NCBI GenBank assembly: GCA_024642445.1
Contig: JAHEBG010000093.1
Span: 1-5,679, forward strand
Length of the DNA: 5,679 nt
Source: Gammaproteobacteria bacterium
Lineage (GTDB): Bacteria > Pseudomonadota > Gammaproteobacteria > Xanthomonadales > Xanthomonadaceae
Direction: 5' to 3'
Shown here one piece after another: positions 1 to 5,679 of this stretch (positions within the stretch are counted from its first letter, which is position 1; each line of letters begins with the position of its first letter). The notes beneath the pieces are model-generated. The model had not been told where the DNA came from, made no database searches, and worked only from the letters and a program-made list of their open reading frames with translations. The translations under genes were made by a program, and so were the position numbers.

Positions 1-894
1 GAAGAAGTGGAAGGCGAAGCCCTGGCTACGCTGGTGGTCAACACCATCCGTGGCATCGTGAAGGTCTGCGCCGTCAAGGCCCCGGGCTTCGGCGACCGCC
101 GCAAAGCCATGCTGGAAGATATGGCCATTCTTACCGGCGGTACTGTGATTTCCGAAGAAGTGGGCCTGTCCTTGGACAAAGCCACCGTCAATGATTTGGG
201 CCGTGCCAAGAAAATCCAGGTTTCGAAAGAAAACACCACCATCATTGATGGTGCCGGTCAGGCCGATGGCATTCAAGCCCGTATCAAGCAGATCAAAGCG
301 CAGATCGAAGACACCTCTTCCGACTACGACCGTGAAAAACTGCAAGAGCGCGTGGCCAAGTTGGCCGGCGGTGTTGCCGTCATCAAAGTGGGCGCTGCTA
401 CTGAAGTGGAAATGAAAGAAAAGAAAGCCCGCGTGGAAGATGCATTGCATGCCACCCGTGCAGCGGTGGAAGAAGGTATCGTTCCGGGCGGCGGTGTTGC
501 CCTGATTCGCGCCTTGACCGCCATCGGCACGCTGAAAGGCGCCAATGATGACCAAAACGTGGGTATCGCCTTGGCCTTGCGCGCCATGGAAGCCCCGTTG
601 CGTGAAATCGTCACCAACTGCGGCGAAGAGCCGTCGGTGGTCTTGAACAAAGTGAAGGAAGGCAGCGGCAACTACGGTTACAACGCCGCCAGCAGTGAAT
701 ACGGCGACATGGTGGAAATGGGCATTTTGGACCCCACCAAAGTGACCCGTACCGCACTGCAGAACGCCAGCTCCATCGCCGGTCTGATGATTACCACCGA
801 GTGTATGGTGGCTGATTCGCCGAAGAAAGACGAGCCGGCCATGCCGGGCGGCGGCATGGGTGGCATGGGCGGTATGGGCGGTATGGATTTCTAA
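1..894 (+). CDS. groEL: GroEL chaperonin (Hsp60), 3' part of gene, 5' end outside window
   Basis: This is the large subunit of the GroEL/GroES ATP-driven folding chamber in the cytoplasm. The reading frame is open from base 1, and 297 codons precede the TAA at 892-894. The first codon corresponds to about residue 252 of E. coli GroEL (548 aa), so the fragment carries the second half of the apical domain, the returning intermediate segment and the C-terminal equatorial segment. The helix [11 protein letters not shown] matches the apical substrate/GroES-binding helix. The catalytic aspartate equivalent to E. coli D398 is present in [17 protein letters not shown] (fragment codon 147), and the nucleotide-pocket aspartate equivalent to D495 is in [10 protein letters not shown] (codon 244). 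The PGGGVAL glycine loop is intact. The C-terminus is the usual flexible GGM-repeat tail, here ending in DF. No damage is visible. groES would be expected upstream but lies outside the window. A strong terminator follows at 921-946. Confidence 0.98.
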   Translation, partial: EEVEGEALATLVVNTIRGIVKVCAVKAPGFGDRRKAMLEDMAILTGGTVISEEVGLSLDKATVNDLGRAKKIQVSKENTTIIDGAGQADGIQARIKQIKAQIEDTSSDYDREKLQERVAKLAGGVAVIKVGAATEVEMKEKKARVEDALHATRAAVEEGIVPGGGVALIRALTAIGTLKGANDDQNVGIALALRAMEAPLREIVTNCGEEPSVVLNKVKEGSGNYGYNAASSEYGDMVEMGILDPTKVTRTALQNASSIAGLMITTECMVADSPKKDEPAMPGGGMGGMGGMGGMDF

Positions 895-920
895 TGCCGG
901 CTGTAACCGTTACCTGTTTG

Positions 921-946
921 AAAAACCCCGCTTCGGCGGGGTTTTT
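921..946. terminator. Bidirectional intrinsic terminator between groEL and the convergent cyclase gene
   Basis: An 11-bp perfect inverted repeat pairs 921-931 (AAAAACCCCGC) with 936-946 (GCGGGGTTTTT) around a TTCG loop. The C-UUCG-G tetraloop is exceptionally stable in RNA from the plus strand. The five T residues followed by CTTT form the plus-strand U-tract that ends the groEL transcript 27 bases after its stop. The left-hand A-run provides a U-tract for minus-strand transcripts, and the hairpin begins just 10 bases past the cyclase stop codon (957-959). One hairpin can therefore serve both convergent genes. Confidence 0.92.
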
Positions 947-956
947 CTTTACTGCC

Positions 957-3125
957 TCATGCGATTGCTGCGCTAAACCGGTTTCTGCCTTCATTTTTTG
1001 CCCTATACAAAGCTTGATCGGCCTGTCGGAAAAGGTCTTCGCCGGTAGAGGTGGGCCTGCTGTACGCCAAGCCGGCGCTAACGGTAACTTCCAGATATTT
1101 GTCGTTGAGGGTGAACGGTTGCTTCATGGCAGCAATGATTTTTTCACAGACCGCTTCGGCACTGCCCGGCGCGGTATTTTCCATCAGAATGACGAATTCA
1201 TCGCCGCCCAGCCGCGCCAACAGATCAACCTCGCGAATGCAGGACTGCACGCGTTTTGAAAGCTCCACGATAACGGCATCACCAACGGGATGCCCGTGCC
1301 GGTCATTGATCAACTTGAAGTGATCGATATCCAGGCAAAGCAGTGCACAGTCATGATTGTCGCGGCGTCCGCGCGCCAAGGCGCCCGTCAGTGCCTCTTC
1401 AAAATGGCGTCGGTTGGCGACGCCGGTCAGGCTGTCGGTGCGTGACAGCAACTCCAGTTGCTTTTGCGAGTCTTTCAACGCAGTGATATCAAAGGTCAGC
1501 GCGTAAAAACCTTGTACGGAATTGTCGGCACCGATTTCCGGCACATAATTGCTTTGGAAGTAATGCGTCTTCCCGTCAATCGTTTCATCAATCTCAAAGC
1601 GCTGCCGCTGGCCATTAAGTACCGATTTAATGTAAGGCTCAAGCAAATCGGTGGTGGATTCCCCACGCAGTTCACGTACGCTCATGCCCACAAGTGATTG
1701 CGGATCGCGCTGGTAATTTTTACCGATGTAGGCATTCGCAAACTTAACGCGCGAATCTGTTCCGATATGGGCAATGAAAGCCGGGATATTATCGGCAATG
1801 GCACGCATACGGCTTTCGCTGTTAATCAGCTGCTTGTGCGCTTTTTGAAGCTTTTGACTATTTTGGCGCTGTATTACCGAGAGCGCTCCCAACACCATCA
1901 GCAGAATAATGCCGAGAAATGCAATGATGTAGGTATTCCGTTGTGACGCTACAGCGATCTGCTCGCGTTGTTTGCTCAGTTCGGCATTGTTTTTGAGTTT
2001 CTGCATATCGAATTTCTGTTGCGCGTACTCCAATTGCGAATTCAGGCTGTCGGCAACCAGCTTCCTGTCATCAATCTCCAGCAGTTTCTCAAGCTCGATC
2101 AAACGCCTGCTTTGCGTTTTAAGTTCGGTAATATTAGAGTCTCTGGCCAGCAAGCTGTTCAGCAGCAATCGCAATGTGCGCCGCTCATCCCGGGTAAGTT
2201 CAAGTGAGCGAAATAATGCTTGTGCTTTTTTAAAGTGGTCTTCGCCGGTACGCCAATCGCCGGTGCTTATGGCGGCCTGTCCCAGTACTTCATGGCCAAG
2301 GCCTGATAACTGGGCGTTATTAAGGCGGTCACCCATTTCTACGATTTTCCGGCCGCTGATGACTTGCGTTTCGATATCGCCCTGTTCATTGGCAATGCGG
2401 GCTTCCTCAATATACAGTTCGGCACTCAGTTTTGGGTCGCTGACGGCATCACTCAAGGCCAGTGCGCCGTTCAGAAGCGCCATCGCTTCGCTTTGTCTAT
2501 GCAATTGTGATAAGGCTCTGGCTTGGTTTCGCAGAAGACGTATGCGGACACTGGGTGCCGGCAGAGTGCCCAACATAGCAAGGCCGCGTTTGGCGTAGTC
2601 TGCTGAAAGCTCTGCTTTGTTAAGGCTGAAACTCAAAGACGAATATGCCAGCATGACGTCGGCAGCCAGTGGCTTGGACGGATGTAAAGCCAACAGGCGT
2701 TCGGCTTCGCCCATGGTTTTTTCAGCGCTGCTGTAGGCCTGAATCGCCATCTGCCCGCGGCCTTGGGAAATCAGGCCGCGAATCTGCAATAAAGGTCTGT
2801 TGGCGTGTATAGCGGTCTGGCTGGCCTGCCATGCAGCCTGCATTTGGCAGTCCCAGTCGGCAATGACACGGCAAGCATTGGATTTCGCCAGATACAGCAG
2901 AGACAGTTCAACATAGTCGTCTCGCTGGAGTGCCGCCGTCAGCAGTGCCGGCAGTTTGTCCAGAACCGCACGCGGTTGGGCCAGTGCCTCCACTTCCAGC
3001 GGGTGGCGCGTGATGCCGTCATTTTCAGAAGCGCTTTGCGCTTGCGCAGTAGTAAAGCCAATAAAAAAAACAACAAGCCAGAGCGTGTTGGTGAGCAGGC
3101 CAAGGTAGGGTAGGCGGATACGCAT
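957..3125 (-). CDS. Membrane-bound diguanylate cyclase with periplasmic TPR-like sensor, PAS and GGDEF domains
   Basis: This 722-aa protein is predicted to make the second messenger c-di-GMP from two GTP. It starts with a signal peptide (hydrophobic stretch about 11-28, then AQAQS). A long alpha-helical region at about 45-345, rich in alanine and leucine with TPR-like spacing, should lie in the periplasm. A charged coiled coil (about 358-395) leads into one membrane helix (about 399-418), then a PAS domain (about 437-549) and a GGDEF domain (about 560-720). Catalytic features are intact: RTDSLTGVANRRHF at 562-575, the metal-binding segment D599-I-D-H-F-K-L-I-N-D608, and GGDEF at 640-644. An I-site RxxD (R631-E-V-D634) lies five residues before GGDEF, so product inhibition is expected. 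No EAL or HD-GYP domain is present. The ATG at 3123-3125 is the only ATG start, since an in-frame stop lies 21 bases upstream of it. No good Shine-Dalgarno sequence precedes it. The sensed signal cannot be read from the sequence. Confidence 0.95.
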   Translation of the reverse strand: MRIRLPYLGLLTNTLWLVVFFIGFTTAQAQSASENDGITRHPLEVEALAQPRAVLDKLPALLTAALQRDDYVELSLLYLAKSNACRVIADWDCQMQAAWQASQTAIHANRPLLQIRGLISQGRGQMAIQAYSSAEKTMGEAERLLALHPSKPLAADVMLAYSSLSFSLNKAELSADYAKRGLAMLGTLPAPSVRIRLLRNQARALSQLHRQSEAMALLNGALALSDAVSDPKLSAELYIEEARIANEQGDIETQVISGRKIVEMGDRLNNAQLSGLGHEVLGQAAISTGDWRTGEDHFKKAQALFRSLELTRDERRTLRLLLNSLLARDSNITELKTQSRRLIELEKLLEIDDRKLVADSLNSQLEYAQQKFDMQKLKNNAELSKQREQIAVASQRNTYIIAFLGIILLMVLGALSVIQRQNSQKLQKAHKQLINSESRMRAIADNIPAFIAHIGTDSRVKFANAYIGKNYQRDPQSLVGMSVRELRGESTTDLLEPYIKSVLNGQRQRFEIDETIDGKTHYFQSNYVPEIGADNSVQGFYALTFDITALKDSQKQLELLSRTDSLTGVANRRHFEEALTGALARGRRDNHDCALLCLDIDHFKLINDRHGHPVGDAVIVELSKRVQSCIREVDLLARLGGDEFVILMENTAPGSAEAVCEKIIAAMKQPFTLNDKYLEVTVSAGLAYSRPTSTGEDLFRQADQALYRAKNEGRNRFSAAIA

Positions 3126-3231
3126 TCTGGCGGCGTCCAGCAGATGTTACGCCGATGATACACCTTATGGTGCGGACTGCTTCATCAGATATTTCTCTTT
3201 TTTATTGAAGGTTCAGGATATTAGAAGCAAC

Positions 3232-3258
3232 TTTACACGGCTGTGATTGTCATACAAT
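3232..3258 (+). promoter_or_regulatory. Possible sigma70-type promoter for the TraB/GumN-MgtE gene cluster
   Basis: A TTTACA box at 3232-3237 (5 of 6 to TTGACA) and a TACAAT box at 3253-3258 (5 of 6 to TATAAT) lie in the 160-bp divergent intergenic region, upstream of the ATG at 3286. The 15-bp spacer is shorter than the ideal 17, which lowers confidence. Transcription would begin near 3265, giving a leader of only about 20 bases. The flanking sequence 3187-3237 is AT-rich compared with the genes. I could not assign a convincing promoter to the minus-strand cyclase gene in the same gap. Minus-strand TAATAT (3223 to 3218) and TATCAT (3160 to 3155) resemble -10 boxes but lack a matching -35. 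Confidence 0.35.
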
Positions 3259-3285
3259 GCCTAACCCCATGATTAAACTCTATCT

Positions 3286-4293
3286 ATGCGAATTCTCTGC
3301 ACTGCATTGTTAATGGTACTTACCGCTTCCGGTGTTTCGGCCCAGCAGCCAGACCCCAGCCCCGCGTCGGTCAGTAGCGCCAATTCGGTGGAGGTCAAAG
3401 GGGTTTTGCCAGGGCCGGGATTTTGGAAGGTGCGCCAGGGCGAGAACACGCTTTGGCTTCTGGCCACCGTTCGCCCGGTGCCAAGGAAAATGGAATGGGA
3501 AACCATCAAGCTCGAGCGCGCCATGGCCACGGCAGATGTGCTGATTGCCGCGCCGTCGCTGTCGATGGATGCCGATATCGGGTTTTTCGGGAAAATCGGG
3601 CTATTGCCGTCGCTATTGAAAGCCAGGAAAAATCCCGATGGGAAGACCTTACGTGAAGTCTTGCCGCCCGCAACCTATCAGCGTTGGTTGGGGCTCAAGC
3701 AAAGGTACTTGGGCAAAGACAAGGACATTGAATATTGGCGCCCAATTTTCGTTGCGCAGGAACTGTATCAGGCGGCCATTAAACAGGCGGGCTTGCAGAA
3801 TTACAGCCCGGTCTGGCCGGTAGCGGAAAAATTGGCGGATCGGCGTAAATTGACCATCGAAAGACCGCAAGTCAAGGTCAAGGTGGCGAATCCTAAGCAG
3901 CTGATTCAGGACTTCAACCGACAGGCGTTGAATGATACCGCCTGTTTCGAAAAGACCTTGGATACGGTTGAGCGTGATGTGCAGTTCATGGCCGAGCGCG
4001 GAAACTTATGGGCCGTGGGCAATGTCAGCCAGTTACAGAAGATTTCATTTACTGACACATCAGGGGCTTGCATCAATGCCCTGCTCAATACCGGGCTAAT
4101 GGACCGCCTTGGCCAGGGTGATTTGAAAGCGCGGGTGGAAAATGCCTGGCTTTTGGCAGCGGAAAACGCACTCAAGAACCAACGTAACAGTGTTGCGATT
4201 CTGAATATGGCCGATGTGATTGGGCCTAGCGGCTATCTGGCACGGCTTCGCGCCAAAGGCTATGAAATCGAAGCGCCAACAGATTTGCCTTAA
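3286..4293 (+). CDS. Exported TraB/GumN-family protein with degenerate active-site motifs
   Basis: This 335-aa protein has a clear signal peptide (MRILCTALLMVLTASGVSA, predicted cleavage after A19), so it should act in the periplasm or cell envelope. The mature part follows the TraB/PrgY/GumN plan. PGFWKVRQGENTLWLLATVRPVP (43-65) matches the usual first strand pair, and a C-terminal segment (303-329, ending GYLARLRAKGYEIE) matches the typical end. The family hallmarks are altered. The first GxxH position reads A60-T-V-R63, the C-terminal one reads N307-M-A-D310, and the acidic residue usual after the 'AD-hydrophobic' strand is replaced in ADVLIAAPS (83-91). C220 and C262 could form a disulfide. 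Some family members, such as animal TIKI, are metal-dependent proteases, but the role of bacterial members is not settled and this one is unlikely to bind metal the same way. The start is the first ATG after an in-frame stop at 3274. There is no obvious ribosome binding site. The MgtE gene follows after 27 bases, suggesting an operon. Confidence 0.8.
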   Translation: MRILCTALLMVLTASGVSAQQPDPSPASVSSANSVEVKGVLPGPGFWKVRQGENTLWLLATVRPVPRKMEWETIKLERAMATADVLIAAPSLSMDADIGFFGKIGLLPSLLKARKNPDGKTLREVLPPATYQRWLGLKQRYLGKDKDIEYWRPIFVAQELYQAAIKQAGLQNYSPVWPVAEKLADRRKLTIERPQVKVKVANPKQLIQDFNRQALNDTACFEKTLDTVERDVQFMAERGNLWAVGNVSQLQKISFTDTSGACINALLNTGLMDRLGQGDLKARVENAWLLAAENALKNQRNSVAILNMADVIGPSGYLARLRAKGYEIEAPTDLP

Positions 4294-4320
4294 GCAATCA
4301 CGGGGCATCTGCGTTACTCT

Positions 4321-5544
4321 ATGGTGAACCCCGATCTTGGACCTGCCGTGTTGGCTAACGTTGACCACTTCAGTACCCGCTTGATGGCACTTGATGCCCG
4401 TACTGCGGCCGAGTGCCTTGATTTGGAGCATCCGAATCTGACGGCTCAGCAGCTGTCTGAATTGCCACCGGCCCGTGCCATGGCCATATTGATGCAATTG
4501 CCCGAAGATGTGCGCGAGTCGATCATGACCGCCTGTCAAACTGGCGCCGCCTGGTTGCGTGCAGAGTCCTATGCGCCGGGCACCATCGGCCATCAATTGG
4601 AAGAGCCTATTGCCGCTTTTCGCAAAGGCAGTTCGGTGGCCATGGCCATGGATTTGCTGAGGGAATTGATGCCGCAGCGCGAATTGAATCAAGTGTATGT
4701 GGTGGATACCGATAGCCGATTATTGGGTGTGGTGGCGTTCCGTGAGCTGCTGTTCGCCGAGCGTGGCCAATCCCTGGATCAGATTATGCAACGCAATCCC
4801 TGCAGTCTGCGCCCAGAGTGGGCTTTGAACGAGGCCGTGGCCAATCTGTCAGTCAAACCATCGTTGACCTATCCAGTCTGTGATGCTGATGGGCTGCTGC
4901 TGGGGCAGGTGCATACGCATCGGCTTTACGAACAACAGGCTTTCGAGTTTTCAGGCCAGCCGGGGTATCTGGTGGGCGTAGACCGCGATGAGCAATGGGC
5001 TTCGCCTTGGCTGCGAAAATTCCAGTTCCGGCAACCTTGGCTGCAAATTCATTTATTCATGTTGTTTGTGGTCGGTGCCATCGTTGGAAAATTCCAAGAT
5101 AATATTGCCCAAGCAGCCATTCTGGCCATTTTCCTGCCGGTGCTGGCGGGTCTTTGCCGCAGCATCGGCAATCAGGCGCTGGCCTGCACGCTGCGTGGCC
5201 TTAGTCTGTCCAATCCGGCACGTTCGGTACGTCGCCAGATCGTCAAAGAAACCTGGCTGGGTTTACTGAATGGCTTGCTCACCGGTTTATTGGCCGGGCT
5301 GGGCATGTGGATTGTCGCCTCGCGCCATCCCGAACAGGGTGATGCCCAGGCCATGGCAGTGATGACTTTAGTAGCAATCACCGCCAGCTGCATGATGGCG
5401 GGTTTTTTGGGGGCAGTAATGCCATTCATCCTACGCAAACTCAATTTCAATCCGGCCATGGCCGCCAGCTTGGTGATGTCGGCACTTTCCGATATGGTCA
5501 GCCTTGGATTGTTCCTCTGGCTGGCGGTGGCATTTGTTCTCTAG
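4321..5544 (+). CDS. mgtE: MgtE-family magnesium transporter, short N-terminal domain
   Basis: This 407-aa protein has the MgtE order of domains. A cytoplasmic helical N-domain comes first (about 20-85; LTAQQLSELPPARAMAILMQLPEDVRESIM is the typical repeat). Two CBS domains follow (about 88-148 and 155-207), then a plug-helix linker (about 208-235) and five predicted membrane helices (about 237-257, 262-285, 311-335, 343-370, 379-406). MgtE proteins are homodimeric Mg2+ channels of the inner membrane, gated by Mg2+ binding to the cytoplasmic domains. D391 in MSALSDMVSLG matches the pore aspartate (D432 of Thermus thermophilus MgtE). The motif usually GGNxGNQ after the second helix reads CRSIGNQ (279-285). 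The protein is about 40 residues shorter than the Thermus protein (about 450 aa), mostly in the N-domain. The ATG at 4321 is the first ATG after the in-frame TAA of the upstream gene (4291-4293), so no longer form is encoded. CBS and TM assignments are secure at family level; ion specificity is inferred. Confidence 0.9.
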   Translation: MVNPDLGPAVLANVDHFSTRLMALDARTAAECLDLEHPNLTAQQLSELPPARAMAILMQLPEDVRESIMTACQTGAAWLRAESYAPGTIGHQLEEPIAAFRKGSSVAMAMDLLRELMPQRELNQVYVVDTDSRLLGVVAFRELLFAERGQSLDQIMQRNPCSLRPEWALNEAVANLSVKPSLTYPVCDADGLLLGQVHTHRLYEQQAFEFSGQPGYLVGVDRDEQWASPWLRKFQFRQPWLQIHLFMLFVVGAIVGKFQDNIAQAAILAIFLPVLAGLCRSIGNQALACTLRGLSLSNPARSVRRQIVKETWLGLLNGLLTGLLAGLGMWIVASRHPEQGDAQAMAVMTLVAITASCMMAGFLGAVMPFILRKLNFNPAMAASLVMSALSDMVSLGLFLWLAVAFVL

Positions 5545-5679
5545 CGGGCTGCAGCCGCCGTTACAGCGGGCATTGGCAGAAGCCGCATGGAGTGAAGCCC
5601 GTCTCGAATGCCTGAATCGATTGCTGCAGGCGTCCGACTTCGCCCGCACTGTTCTGGAACAACAGCCGGTATTGTTGGC
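5534..5679 (+). CDS. glnE: Probable GlnE (bifunctional glutamine synthetase adenylyltransferase/adenylyl-removing enzyme), N-terminal start, 3' end outside window
   Basis: A reading frame with no stop from 5477 to the window end encodes QRALAEAAWSEARLECLNRL followed by LQASDFARTVLEQQPVLL. The SDF-x(5)-L-x(2)-QP-x-LL pattern is typical of the extreme N-terminus of GlnE, where E. coli has LTFSDFVQDSVIAHPEWL near residue 37. GlnE adenylylates and deadenylylates glutamine synthetase under control of PII (GlnB) in the cytoplasm. The frame has no ATG or GTG between the upstream stop (5474-5476) and the motif. TTG at 5534-5536 is the best start: it has GGCGGTGG just upstream and places SDF at residues 34-36, close to the E. 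coli spacing. It would overlap the MgtE stop by 11 bases. TTG 5504 and TTG 5573 are alternatives, so the left boundary is uncertain. Only 48 codons are visible and no catalytic motif is in view, so the name rests on this short motif. Confidence 0.6.
   Translation, partial: MFSSGLQPPLQRALAEAAWSEARLECLNRLLQASDFARTVLEQQPVLL

Noticed and set aside
841..891. Short tandem repeat of GGCATGGGT-like units at the end of groEL
   Set aside because: This is the normal GGM-repeat tail of GroEL, not an independent repeat element.
894..1259. Plus-strand open frame of 121 codons whose ATG overlaps the groEL stop (TAATG)
   Set aside because: The overlap looks like coupling, but the frame runs through the strong terminator and then antisense to the conserved GGDEF domain, with no family resemblance.
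1972..2598. Plus-strand open frame of 208 codons, rich in serine, arginine and leucine
   Set aside because: It is antisense to the well-supported cyclase gene, has a low-complexity shadow-like composition and no recognisable domain. The other plus-strand frames within 957-3125 fail for the same reason.
3269..3313. Short plus-strand frame of 14 codons (MIKLYLCEFSALHC) overlapping the start of the TraB/GumN gene
   Set aside because: It could be a leader peptide, but it has no ribosome binding site, no attenuator-like hairpin after it, and a length expected by chance.
4096..4692. Minus-strand open frame of 198 codons across the TraB/GumN-MgtE junction
   Set aside because: It is rich in histidine, arginine and glutamine as expected for the complement of real genes, and lies antisense to two supported genes.
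5547..5556. Perfect 10-bp palindrome GGCTGCAGCC just after the MgtE stop
   Set aside because: It has no loop or T-tract, so it is not a terminator, and it lies inside the putative glnE coding sequence. A chance palindrome is the simpler reading.

Overview
The window looks like core chromosome from a gammaproteobacterium, with a GC content in the mid-fifties by eye. The order Lysobacterales (Xanthomonadales) is my best guess. The GroEL fragment aligns without gaps in length to E. coli GroEL from about residue 252. From memory, its details ([45 protein letters not shown], and a C-terminus PKKDEPAMP then GGM repeats then DF) resemble xanthomonad GroELs more than enteric or Burkholderia ones. The TraB/GumN-like protein also resembles a xanthomonad subfamily I recall. 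No mobile element, tRNA, rRNA or CRISPR signal was seen.

Layout. Bases 1-894 hold the 3' half of groEL on the plus strand. A strong hairpin at 921-946, with A and T tracts on its two sides, separates it from a convergent minus-strand gene (957-3125). That gene encodes a membrane-anchored diguanylate cyclase: signal peptide, periplasmic TPR-like helical sensor, coiled coil, one membrane helix, PAS domain and GGDEF domain with an I-site. A 160-bp divergent intergenic region (3126-3285) follows. Three tightly packed plus-strand genes come next: an exported TraB/GumN-like protein (3286-4293), an MgtE-type magnesium transporter (4321-5544), and the start of a gene that looks like glnE (from about 5534, running off the window).

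How the genes relate. groEL ends an independent chaperonin transcription unit. The cyclase is probably monocistronic and would convert an unknown periplasmic signal into c-di-GMP. The TraB/GumN, MgtE and GlnE genes are spaced by 27 bp and by an apparent 11-bp overlap, so they probably share a transcript. GlnE-type enzymes use ATP and Mg2+ to adenylylate glutamine synthetase, but any functional tie to the Mg2+ transporter is inference only.

Nothing here is clearly a new multi-gene system. The most unusual points are two divergent family members side by side. The TraB/GumN protein has lost the GxxH motifs and the conserved acidic residue expected of its family. The MgtE homologue has a short N-terminal domain and an altered pore-lining motif.
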